Positions 1-8,048 of a stretch of 64,000 bases of DNA are shown piece after piece. The DNA comes from Sinomicrobium kalidii (GTDB taxonomy: Bacteria; Bacteroidota; Bacteroidia; Flavobacteriales; Flavobacteriaceae). A program made the translations under genes and the position numbers. Each line of letters begins with the position of its first letter. Position 1 is the first letter of the stretch. The notes under the pieces are model-generated. The model searched no databases and was not told where the DNA came from. It worked only from the letters and a program-made list of their open reading frames with translations. The stretch is from contig NZ_CP089211.1 in NCBI RefSeq assembly GCF_021183825.1, forward strand, positions 1,178,001-1,242,000, in the 5' to 3' direction.

Positions 1-2
1 TA

Positions 3-503
3 GGTAAATGGTACATATTGTGGGGGATTGTGGTGATCATATCATTTTTTGGGATCAAGGTATTTTTGGGAGACGTCCTCCGAATAATACAATCGCCTTA
101 TAGCTTTGTCCTGGTGCTTGCCCTGTTTTTTGCGGGTATTCGTCTAATACAAAAAAAATACCTCAAAAAAAGCATTCGTTTTTTTATAAACAAAGACACT
201 GTAAAGGTCATTTATAACGATGTTGATGAATATATCAGGCCCATAGACGATCTCAAGGCTGTCCGGACCCTCCATCACTCTAACAAAAAAGGGGATATAC
301 AAGCGGAATTCTTTTTCAGGGGTGAAAAGATCAACCTCACCTCTGCCATAAACCATACCGGAAAAGAGCAGTTAGATGCGTTTTGCCTGTACTGCCAGAA
401 GAAACTGGGATTTGTGGAAGGCAATGTGCCCTTTTCTATATGGACACACAACTGGCAGGGTGTAAAATATGTAGAATACAAAAACCCGAATTACCATGAG
501 TAG
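3..503 (+). CDS. Hypothetical membrane protein (5' end outside window)
   Basis: The frame is open to the left edge, so the true start probably lies upstream; the first in-window start-like codon is TTG at 18. Two hydrophobic segments (roughly residues 1-25 and 30-48 counted from the TTG) are followed by a basic stretch and a soluble C-terminal domain of about 110 residues. That suggests a small inner-membrane protein with a cytoplasmic tail. Its TAG stop overlaps the start of the next gene by 8 bases, so the two are probably translationally coupled. Linkage to the PAAR-like genes suggests a role with them (for example an immunity or accessory protein), but this is inference. I do not recognise the family. 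Confidence 0.6.
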   Translation, partial: GKWYILWGIVVIISFFGIKVFLGDVLRIIQSPYSFVLVLALFFAGIRLIQKKYLKKSIRFFINKDTVKVIYNDVDEYIRPIDDLKAVRTLHHSNKKGDIQAEFFFRGEKINLTSAINHTGKEQLDAFCLYCQKKLGFVEGNVPFSIWTHNWQGVKYVEYKNPNYHE

Positions 504-2007
504 CAGCTATTTACCGGAAAAAGTGTTTGCCGTATGTACACATAACACCAATGGCAATTACGGAAAATTGTTAAAAAATCCTGGAGAAAGGAACAAATAT
601 ACGGTATTGTTCAAGTCCAAAGACAAACCGTTACTTACTAAAGCCGACAAAAAACTGGACGGGCAGTTCTCCTGCAAGACCAACTGGAGCAGCGGTATAG
701 GCACGGCAGCCTTTGGCGGCGGTATTATGGTCGGACTCGGCATAGCGGCAACGGTAGCTACCATTCCCGGAGCCGGATGGCTTGTGGGTGGAGTTATTGC
801 TGCCGGATGTCTTGCATGGGGGCTTATCAGCTTTTTACGCAAACCTTCCTGCAGTGATATGATCGGTTATAAGGAATCCGAATGGATCAATCCGCATTCT
901 TCAGTAACTTTTGACGAATTTCCTGCGGTAACCAAGCAATCCATGATAGCCTGTAAGGAAGGCGGAATGCTGTTACCATTTATCAGTGAATCTGCTGCAT
1001 CTGCCGCTGCAGGAGAAATTGCAAGCAATAACAGATGGGAAGTAGGCGTAAACATAGGGGCCAGCTTTCTGGCCGGGGTACTCTCCGGATGGGCTGCCGG
1101 TTCGGTAGGAGGTGCAGCTGTAGGCACGGGACGGTTTGCCGGAACAAAAGCGGCGGGCAAGGAAGTTCTGGAATTTACCGCTTACGGATTAGCATGTGCC
1201 ATCCCCATTGGAATGGCATTGTCCTGGGAAAAGGGTGAACTTCGGGAACATTATGATAATAATAATGGTGAAAATCCTATTTACGACGAGATTACCCAGG
1301 ATAAAAAAGAAGACACTAATATAAATCCTTTCTCTTCCGACCCTCCCTTTATCGACATCCCTATGCCTAATAAACCGACTAAGGAGATCTTATTAAATCA
1401 TACTGATCTGGAATCCGGTGATGTAGTCGACGCGTGGAACCCTAAAGGGTTTACCGATAAAATAAAAGGGATACGCAAAGGATTGTATGAAAAGCGGAGG
1501 GCAGAAATACGCCAGGGAGCATCCGAAAGACGAATTGCAACCCTCAATTCCCAAATAGCAGACATAGACAGGGCCTTAAAACGGGCAGAAGTGACCAGGT
1601 CTTTTGCCGGAAAGAAAAACCCTTATGGTAAGAAAGTTTTAAAAGATATACAAAGAGGTGCTTACGGCCCTGAAGCCCAGCGAATTTTTTCAAACCGTTC
1701 AGAAAATGGCAAGAAAAACAAAAGAGTAAAAGGAGCAAAACGGGAAAGATTGTATCGGGATGTCCGCAATGAAAGGACCCAGGTATTAAATGGCCATCAA
1801 AATGATTTACAGGAACATAAAGATAAACAGAAAAAAGGTGAAAACAGAATACGTGCCAATGCCGGTTTAGGTGCAATGGGCAACCTGCCTGCATTAAGCG
1901 CTCCGTTTATAAGTACCTGGCTCAGTGAAAAAACGCTTAACATAGCCGCGAAAGCCGCCATGGAAGATATGGCCAACGGCATTACCATCGCAGCCCGGGA
2001 ACATTAA
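496..2007 (+). CDS. PAAR-like protein, copy 1 (possible type VI secretion spike)
   Basis: A 503-residue protein. Near the N-terminus it has the pattern VCTHN...GKLL..., then LDGQFSCKT, a hydrophobic Gly/Ala-rich double segment (about residues 70-115), and VTKQSMIACKEGG (about 150-162). This arrangement resembles the PAAR-like/DUF4280 proteins that tip type VI secretion tubes, including the subtype iii systems of Bacteroidota. The middle (about 180-240) holds further Gly/Ala-rich hydrophobic stretches. The C-terminal half is charged and helical and ends in a block, AAMEDMANGI, shared with the next gene. No recognisable toxin domain is visible. No other secretion genes are in the window, so the function rests on family resemblance. 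The start overlaps the previous gene's stop. Confidence 0.6.
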   Translation: MSSSYLPEKVFAVCTHNTNGNYGKLLKNPGERNKYTVLFKSKDKPLLTKADKKLDGQFSCKTNWSSGIGTAAFGGGIMVGLGIAATVATIPGAGWLVGGVIAAGCLAWGLISFLRKPSCSDMIGYKESEWINPHSSVTFDEFPAVTKQSMIACKEGGMLLPFISESAASAAAGEIASNNRWEVGVNIGASFLAGVLSGWAAGSVGGAAVGTGRFAGTKAAGKEVLEFTAYGLACAIPIGMALSWEKGELREHYDNNNGENPIYDEITQDKKEDTNINPFSSDPPFIDIPMPNKPTKEILLNHTDLESGDVVDAWNPKGFTDKIKGIRKGLYEKRRAEIRQGASERRIATLNSQIADIDRALKRAEVTRSFAGKKNPYGKKVLKDIQRGAYGPEAQRIFSNRSENGKKNKRVKGAKRERLYRDVRNERTQVLNGHQNDLQEHKDKQKKGENRIRANAGLGAMGNLPALSAPFISTWLSEKTLNIAAKAAMEDMANGITIAAREH

Positions 2008-2129
2008 TATCCGGCAAATTCCTTTTCGCTTATTTTTACCTGGACAAGCTATTTACTCCCTTTTGCAGACTTAACTTTTATACAACAATTCCTTATTACA
2101 CCCCTAAACTTCACGTAACATCGGCAGCC

Positions 2130-2137
2130 TAAATTTG
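2130..2137 (+). promoter_or_regulatory. Possible -7 promoter element before PAAR-like copy 2
   Basis: TAAATTTG matches the Bacteroidota -7 consensus TAnnTTTG and lies 28 bases before the second PAAR-like gene. No convincing TTTG -33 element sits at the right distance, so this is a weak call. The 157-base gap between the two tandem genes makes a separate promoter plausible. Confidence 0.3.
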
Positions 2138-2164
2138 GAGTAACCTGTAAACTTCAAATTTACC

Positions 2165-3625
2165 ATGAGTAGTTATCTGCCGGAAAAAGTATTTACCGTA
2201 TGCACCCACAATGCGGGAAGCGATTATGGAAAATTACTGACCAACCCGGATGCAAGGGGAGAATTTACCGTACTGTTCAAGTCCAAGGGCAAGCCGTTGC
2301 TCACTGAAGCCGATAAAAAATTAGACGGGCAGTTCTCCTGTAAAACAGGCTGGAGTAGCGGTGTAGGGACTGCCGCGTTTGGTGTAGGTATTATGGCCGG
2401 GCTGGCTGTCGCCGCCACTGTTGCCACCGTTCCGGTAGCAGGGTGGGTTATTGGAGGATTAATTGCCGCTTTTTGTATTGGTTCCGCCCTTTTCGGAATG
2501 TTCAAGCCCAAACCCACCTGCAGCGAAATGATCGGTTACCAGGAGTCTTCCTGGCTAAACCCCCATCCTACAGTAACTTTCGACGGCCATGCCGCGGTGA
2601 CCAAACAGTCCATGATACAGTGCAAAGAGGGTGGTTTCCTGCTGCCGTTTATCAGCGAATCGGAAGCAGCGGAAGCAGCAGCGGAAATCGGAAGCCAAAA
2701 CAAGAACGAGATCGCTGTTATCGGAGCAACCGGTTTTATCAGCGGTATGGCGATGGGTTTTACAGGGGGGACCTCGGGAGCTCTCGGAGTGGGAAAATCC
2801 CTTCTTTGGGGTGCAGGACTTTCAGCCGTAGTACTCCAACCTCTGTTAGACGCAGAGTCCTGGGTCCTTGAAGAGACCTATAACAATGAACCCAACCCGT
2901 ACTACAATGATATGACCGATATGGTCGGCCCGGAAATGGATGTTTCTGACAGCATTATTGAAGTCGTAACTCCGGATGCTCCGGCCCCTACCCCGCTTAA
3001 AGATCCTCTGTCTGATATAGTTCCTGGAGGGGAAGTAGCTTCTACCTGGAACGCCAAAAGCCCGAGAGATCGTATAAAAGAAGTCCTGAGAAACCTCAAA
3101 GAGCAAAAGAGAAATCTGCTGGGTGTCCGAGGTTCCGAAAGAATGATCGCCGGGTTAAATGCACAGATCGCACAGGTCAATAATGCCATTACCACGGCAA
3201 ACCAGATAAACCCCAATACAGGACAACCCAATGGTTTTTCAAAGGCCAGCAACCCCGCGGCCGCAGAAGTTTTCAGAAATGCCAGGAACGGAGTTTACGG
3301 GCATCAGGTACGGAGTATTTTTACCAATAGCAGGGGTGATGGGCGAGGCATGAACCGGGGAAATAATTATCAAAGTGCCAGGGATACCCTCCGGCAAAGT
3401 CCTACGATGCAAAACAGGCAGAACACTCTGAACCAATATCAATCCAATGCCAATAACAACCGTACCAATATCCGGGCTCGCGGAGGTATGGCCGGTATAG
3501 GCATTGTAGGGCTCGTCTTGCCCTTCATCAGTAATTACATGAGTGAAGCCACTCTGAAAATGGCCGCAGACGCCGCTATGGAAGACATGGCAAACGGCAT
3601 CAGTATCACAGCAAAACAGCATTAA
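2165..3625 (+). CDS. PAAR-like protein, copy 2 (tandem paralogue)
   Basis: A 486-residue paralogue of the preceding gene. The N-terminal 165 residues are strongly similar (YLPEKVF, VCTHN, LDGQFSCKT, VTKQSMIQCKEGG, LLPFISES) and the last 50 residues are again conserved (PFIS, AAMEDMANGI, terminal His). The middle, about residues 230-430, has diverged and is rich in Asn, Arg and Gln. Even the bases around the start (TTACCATGAGTAG) are the same in both genes, so a tandem duplication took in the start region. A strong hairpin terminator follows. The family reading is as for copy 1: conserved ends that may fit a secretion tube, with a variable core. Confidence 0.6.
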   Translation: MSSYLPEKVFTVCTHNAGSDYGKLLTNPDARGEFTVLFKSKGKPLLTEADKKLDGQFSCKTGWSSGVGTAAFGVGIMAGLAVAATVATVPVAGWVIGGLIAAFCIGSALFGMFKPKPTCSEMIGYQESSWLNPHPTVTFDGHAAVTKQSMIQCKEGGFLLPFISESEAAEAAAEIGSQNKNEIAVIGATGFISGMAMGFTGGTSGALGVGKSLLWGAGLSAVVLQPLLDAESWVLEETYNNEPNPYYNDMTDMVGPEMDVSDSIIEVVTPDAPAPTPLKDPLSDIVPGGEVASTWNAKSPRDRIKEVLRNLKEQKRNLLGVRGSERMIAGLNAQIAQVNNAITTANQINPNTGQPNGFSKASNPAAAEVFRNARNGVYGHQVRSIFTNSRGDGRGMNRGNNYQSARDTLRQSPTMQNRQNTLNQYQSNANNNRTNIRARGGMAGIGIVGLVLPFISNYMSEATLKMAADAAMEDMANGISITAKQH

Positions 3626-3671
3626 TCCCGACCGAAGGGAAACCTCAGCCCCAGCCCCTCTTATCTTCTAA

Positions 3672-3706
3672 AAGGGCAGGTACGAAAGCGTCCTGCCCTT
3701 ATATAT
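3672..3706 (+). terminator. Rho-independent terminator after the PAAR-like genes
   Basis: AAGGGCAGG (3672-3680) pairs perfectly with CCTGCCCTT (3692-3700) around an 11-base loop, and a T-rich tail follows. It closes the transcription unit of the PAAR-like genes. Confidence 0.8.
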
Positions 3707-3952
3707 TTCTTCATTTCCGGCACTTTTTAACATTTTTCCCCGTGAGGGTCAAATCATTGCCGTAAAAAAACTACTTTTGCAGTCAAATTACGCCCGTGTT
3801 TTCAAAAACCGGGTGGTAAACCGGGCTGTTTTTAAAATTTTACGGTTCCCGGGATCTTGTCCCCCGGAAAAAACAAGGGTATTTCCGTAAAGTTTCAGAA
3901 ACATCCGGATCAACTGTTTTCGGAAAATATCAAGCATTAACAACACAACAAT
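3707..3952 (+). promoter_or_regulatory. purH leader with a possible promoter
   Basis: The gene-free leader of purH holds TACTTTTG (3772-3779), a match to the Bacteroidota -7 element. It is followed by about 170 bases of untranslated leader with several CCGGG-containing runs that could form hairpins. No good -33 box and no recognisable riboswitch core were found. Confidence 0.35.
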
Positions 3953-5479
3953 ATGAGTACCACAAAAAAAGCTGCATCCGCTTTAGTATCTGTTTTCAGT
4001 AAAGAAGGCCTGGAACCCGTTATCCGGAAATTAGATGAACTCGGCATCACCCTTTATTCCACAGGGGGGACCGAAAAATTCATACGCACCCTGGGCGTAA
4101 ACGTCGTTCCCGTGGAAGATGTCACCGGGTATCCCTCCATTCTCGGGGGCCGGGTAAAAACACTTCACCCCAAAGTTTTCGGCGGTATCCTGAACCGACA
4201 GGATAACGAAAATGACACCGCCGAACTTGAAGCATACGACATCCCCCAGATCGATATTGTTATCGTTGACCTCTACCCCTTTGAAAAGACCGTGGCAAGC
4301 GGTGCTTCCGAACAGGACATTATAGAAAAAATAGATATAGGCGGTATTTCCCTGATCCGTGCCGCTGCAAAAAACTTCAGGGATGTATTGTGTGTATCCT
4401 CCATGGAAGATTACAACGACTTTTTACAGGTCATTTCCGAAGGAGACGGAAGTACCTCGTTAAAAGACCGGAAACGTTTCGCGGCAAAAGCTTTTAATAT
4501 TTCCTCGCATTACGATACCGCCATCTTCAACTACTTTAATGAAGAAGAATTGGTTTATAAAGCCAGTGAAACCAAAGGCCAGCAACTGCGCTACGGGGAA
4601 AACCCGCATCAGAAAGGCTATTTCTTCGGTGACCTGGAAGCCATGTTTGACAAACTGCACGGCAAAGCACTCTCTTACAACAACCTGCTGGATGTAGATG
4701 CAGCCGTTAACCTGATGGAAGAATTCAGGGGAGACGATCCCACATTTGCCATCCTCAAACACAACAATGCCTGTGGAGTTGCCACCCGCCGGACCCTGAA
4801 AGAAGCCTATGCGGATGCCCTGGCCGGCGACCCGGTTTCGGCCTTCGGGGGTATTCTGATAGCCAATACAAAAATAGATACGGAAACGGCACAGGAAATA
4901 AGCGGCCTTTTCTGTGAAGTGGTCATCGCGCCTTCCTATACCGACGAAGCCCTGGAGATACTCAAAAAGAAAAAAAACAGGATCATCCTGGTTCAAAAAG
5001 ACGCAGCGCTGGCTGCCACACAGGTAAGAACCTGTCTCAATGGCCTTTTGGTGCAGGAAAAAAATACAAGAACAGATACTGCTGAAGATTTAACGTATCA
5101 AACAAACAATAAACCGGCGGATAATGAGTTAGAAGATTTGCTCTTTGCATCCAAAATATGCAAGCACACCAAATCCAACACCATTGTCCTTGCCAAAAAC
5201 CGGCAGCTATGTGCCAGCGGTACCGGCCAGACCAGCAGGGTAGATGCACTGAAACAGGCCATAGAAAAAGCAAGGTCTTTTGGCTTTGACCTCAACGGGG
5301 CAGTTATGGCCAGCGATGCGTTTTTCCCTTTCCCGGATTGTGTGGAAATTGCAGACAATGCCGGAATCAGGACAGTAATACAACCCGGCGGTTCCATTAA
5401 AGACCAGCTCAGCATTGATTATTGCAATGCACACAACATAGCCATGGTGTTTACGGGAACACGACATTTCAAACACTAA
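3953..5479 (+). CDS. purH: Bifunctional AICAR transformylase / IMP cyclohydrolase
   Basis: Catalyses the last two steps of purine synthesis: formylation of AICAR by 10-formyl-tetrahydrofolate, then ring closure to IMP, in the cytoplasm. The protein is 508 residues, normal for the family. The N-terminal MGS-like cyclohydrolase domain (about 1-150) shows STGGT and GGRVKTLHP. The transformylase part follows, with the catalytic Lys-His pair at K269-H270 in KHNNACGVA, then GDPVSAFGG and the C-terminal ending FTGTRHFKH. The ATG start has the typical N-terminus. In many flavobacteria purH sits just before mreB, as here. A hairpin terminator separates the two, so they are probably separate units. Confidence 0.98.
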   Translation: MSTTKKAASALVSVFSKEGLEPVIRKLDELGITLYSTGGTEKFIRTLGVNVVPVEDVTGYPSILGGRVKTLHPKVFGGILNRQDNENDTAELEAYDIPQIDIVIVDLYPFEKTVASGASEQDIIEKIDIGGISLIRAAAKNFRDVLCVSSMEDYNDFLQVISEGDGSTSLKDRKRFAAKAFNISSHYDTAIFNYFNEEELVYKASETKGQQLRYGENPHQKGYFFGDLEAMFDKLHGKALSYNNLLDVDAAVNLMEEFRGDDPTFAILKHNNACGVATRRTLKEAYADALAGDPVSAFGGILIANTKIDTETAQEISGLFCEVVIAPSYTDEALEILKKKKNRIILVQKDAALAATQVRTCLNGLLVQEKNTRTDTAEDLTYQTNNKPADNELEDLLFASKICKHTKSNTIVLAKNRQLCASGTGQTSRVDALKQAIEKARSFGFDLNGAVMASDAFFPFPDCVEIADNAGIRTVIQPGGSIKDQLSIDYCNAHNIAMVFTGTRHFKH

Positions 5480-5549
5480 TTGTACCGGTTTTTCCGTTAT
5501 GAAGGAGAAGCCTGTATTAACAGTGCATTAGCTTCTGTTTATGCTATGG

Positions 5550-5578
5550 TCCCGTAAATAATACTTTATGGGGTTTTT
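5550..5578 (+). terminator. Terminator after purH
   Basis: CCCGTAAA (5551-5558) pairs with TTTATGGG (5565-5572), including one G-T wobble, around a 6-base loop. A run of five T follows. Confidence 0.65.
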
Positions 5579-5602
5579 AATCAAAATGTAATAAACTATT
5601 GC

Positions 5603-5610
5603 TACATTTG
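5603..5610 (+). promoter_or_regulatory. Probable -7 element of the mre operon promoter
   Basis: TACATTTG fits TAnnTTTG and lies 66 bases before mreB, just after the purH terminator. The -33 region is T-rich but has no exact TTTG. Confidence 0.45.
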
Positions 5611-5676
5611 GAGAACACCAGCAACCCGGTAAGTACCTAAAACAAAAACGAATAAACTGACTAATTTTACGCATAC

Positions 5677-6705
5677 ATGGGATTTTTTGACTTTTTAACA
5701 GAGGAGATCGCTATGGACCTCGGTACGGCAAATACGCTGATCATTCACAACGACAAGGTTGTTGTGGACAGTCCTTCCATTGTTGCCAGAGACCGGATAT
5801 CGGGAAAAATTATCGCTGTAGGCCAACAGGCCAACCTTATGCAGGGAAAAACCCATGAAAACATCAAGACCATACGTCCCCTCAAAGACGGTGTAATTGC
5901 CGATTTTGACGCTTCTGAGAAGATGATAAACATGTTCATCAAAAATATCCCGGCCCTGAAACGCAAATTATTCCAGCCTGCACTGCGTATGGTAATCTGT
6001 ATTCCTTCCGGTATTACCGAAGTGGAAATGCGGGCCGTAAAAGAATCGGCCGAAAGGGTCAACGGCAAGGAAGTTTTCCTTATACACGAACCCATGGCCG
6101 CAGCTATCGGTATCGGTATTGATATTATGGAGCCCAAAGGGAACATGATCGTAGACATAGGAGGGGGAACTACGGAAATCGCAGTGATCGCCCTGGGCGG
6201 TATTGTATGTGACAAGTCAGTAAAAATAGCCGGGGATGTATTTACCAACGATATTGTGTATTACATGCGTACCCAGCACAATCTTTACGTAGGTGAGGCC
6301 ACTTCGGAAAATATTAAAATACAGATAGGGTCGGCTACCGAGGACCTCGAGACCCCTCCCGAAGAAATGAGCGTGCAGGGAAGGGACCTGCTCACCGGAA
6401 AGCCCAAACAGGTACAGGTGTCTTACCGGGAAATCGCCAAGGCCCTGGACAAATCCATACTCCGCATCGAAGATGCCGTTATGGAAACCCTTTCACAGAC
6501 CCCTCCCGAACTGGCAGCCGATATCTACAACACGGGAATATACCTCGCCGGCGGGGGTTCCATGCTGCGGGGACTGGACAAAAGGCTTTCGCAAAAAACC
6601 GACCTTCCCGTATATATCGCCGAAGACCCGCTCCGGGCCGTGGTGAGAGGAACGGGAATTGCCCTGAAAAACATCGGAAGATTTAAAAGTATCCTGGTCA
6701 GATAG
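5677..6705 (+). CDS. mreB: Rod-shape-determining actin homologue MreB
   Basis: A bacterial actin that polymerises under the inner membrane and guides lateral wall synthesis by the PBP2-RodA machine. The protein is 342 residues, the usual length. The N-terminus MGFFDFLTEEIAMDLGTA carries the amphipathic membrane-binding start and the first phosphate loop. VDIGGGTTEIAVIALGG is the second phosphate loop, and AGGGSMLRGL near the C-terminus is the adenosine-binding motif. It is the first gene of mreB-mreC-mreD-mrdA-rodA; mreC follows after 10 bases, and from there the genes overlap. Confidence 0.98.
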   Translation: MGFFDFLTEEIAMDLGTANTLIIHNDKVVVDSPSIVARDRISGKIIAVGQQANLMQGKTHENIKTIRPLKDGVIADFDASEKMINMFIKNIPALKRKLFQPALRMVICIPSGITEVEMRAVKESAERVNGKEVFLIHEPMAAAIGIGIDIMEPKGNMIVDIGGGTTEIAVIALGGIVCDKSVKIAGDVFTNDIVYYMRTQHNLYVGEATSENIKIQIGSATEDLETPPEEMSVQGRDLLTGKPKQVQVSYREIAKALDKSILRIEDAVMETLSQTPPELAADIYNTGIYLAGGGSMLRGLDKRLSQKTDLPVYIAEDPLRAVVRGTGIALKNIGRFKSILVR

Positions 6706-6715
6706 GTAAAGTACT

Positions 6716-7546
6716 ATGCAAAACATAATCAACTTTTTTTTAAAGAACAGGTTTTTCTTTCTTTTTCTTGTTTTGCTCATGTTGTCCATGTTTTTCACTA
6801 TCAGGTCACACAGTTATCATAAAAGTAAGTTCATAAATTCCGCCAACTGGGTTACGGGCGGGTTATACCAGACCGCCAACAACATATCTGCCTATTTCGG
6901 CCTGAAAGAATACAACCGTCAGCTGGTTGAGGAAAATAAAAGGCTTCGGACCCTGCTGTTCAACCGGTCACACCCCTATCCCGATTCCATTCCGGAAGAC
7001 TCCACATTATTGCCCGGAAAACCGGGATATGTGATTCGCAATGCATCTGTCATCAAAAACAGTTACCACTCCCCGAAAAACTATCTTACGCTGAACAAGG
7101 GAGAGAACGACAGCATAGCCCAGGATATGGGAGTGATCACATCCAACGGAATTGTAGGTATCGTAGATAACACCTCGGGCAACTATGCCACGGTTCAATC
7201 TGTGCTGAACACGCTGACCCGGATAAATGCACAACTCAAAAACACCAACCATTTCGGTACGCTGAAATGGGACGGCAATTCAGAAAATACGGTTCAACTT
7301 GTTGATATTTCACGCATAGCCCCCTTAAAAAAGGGAGATACCATCATAACAGGAGGGATGTCTACCATTTTCCCGAAAGGCATCCCCATAGGCACCATAA
7401 AAAACTTTGCACTTGACATTTCCGAAAATTATTATATTATCAATGTAAAACTCTTTAATGACATGACCAGTCTCAGCCATGTATATGTCATTGAAAACAC
7501 CAACAGAAAGGAGATCATCGAATTAGAACAATCGGTAAATGAATAA
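6716..7546 (+). CDS. mreC: Rod-shape-determining protein MreC
   Basis: A periplasmic scaffold that links MreB to the penicillin-binding protein of the elongation complex. The 276-residue protein has one N-terminal membrane helix (about residues 13-26), then a coiled-coil region (about 55-85, with EENKRLRTLL) and the beta-rich MreC core (about 105-260). Typical core text is GIVGIVDNTSGNYATV and GDTIITGG. The 3' end overlaps mreD by 8 bases, which indicates translational coupling in the operon. Confidence 0.93.
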   Translation: MQNIINFFLKNRFFFLFLVLLMLSMFFTIRSHSYHKSKFINSANWVTGGLYQTANNISAYFGLKEYNRQLVEENKRLRTLLFNRSHPYPDSIPEDSTLLPGKPGYVIRNASVIKNSYHSPKNYLTLNKGENDSIAQDMGVITSNGIVGIVDNTSGNYATVQSVLNTLTRINAQLKNTNHFGTLKWDGNSENTVQLVDISRIAPLKKGDTIITGGMSTIFPKGIPIGTIKNFALDISENYYIINVKLFNDMTSLSHVYVIENTNRKEIIELEQSVNE

Positions 7547-8048
7547 TAACGCATTGACAAACAGCATACGGTTTATAGTTCTGGTACTGGTGCAGGTGCT
7601 CATATGCAACCATATTCATTTTCTGGGTTTCATCAGTCCCTATATTTACATATTGTTTATCCTGATCTACCCGTTGAAGAATGAAAACAAGGCACTTTTT
7701 CTTTTCCTGTCGTTCCTTATTGGTCTCAGTGTGGATTTTTTTAGTGACAGCGGCGGGATCAATGCAGCTGCGTCACTGTGTATTGCTTATATACGCCCGG
7801 TAGTACTGCGTTTCTCTTTTGGCAGCGCTTACGAATACCAGACCCTGAAAATAGGCAACACCAATCTCGGACAGCGTTTTATATACCTGTCCATAATGAT
7901 TTTAACACATCATATCATACTTTTTTGCCTGGAGATTTTTAGTTTTACACATATACTCACAACCTTGAAAAAAGCGTTATTGTCCGGGGCCTTTACCCTG
8001 CTGTTGTGTTTTTTATTCATCCCGCTGTTCAGGACTAAAAATCAATGA
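7539..8048 (+). CDS. mreD: Rod-shape-determining protein MreD
   Basis: A small multi-span inner-membrane protein of the rod complex. The 169 residues contain about five hydrophobic helices, and the start overlaps mreC while the end overlaps the PBP2 gene by 4 bases. Sequence conservation in this family is low. The call rests on length, hydrophobic profile, the motif GLSVDFFSDSGG (typical of MreD in Bacteroidota) and position between mreC and mrdA. Confidence 0.88.
   Translation: MNNNALTNSIRFIVLVLVQVLICNHIHFLGFISPYIYILFILIYPLKNENKALFLFLSFLIGLSVDFFSDSGGINAAASLCIAYIRPVVLRFSFGSAYEYQTLKIGNTNLGQRFIYLSIMILTHHIILFCLEIFSFTHILTTLKKALLSGAFTLLLCFLFIPLFRTKNQ

Noticed and set aside
3707..3952. ZTP or purine riboswitch in the purH leader
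   Set aside because: There are CCGGG-rich hairpins, but I could not place the conserved core of the pfl/ZTP or purine aptamers.
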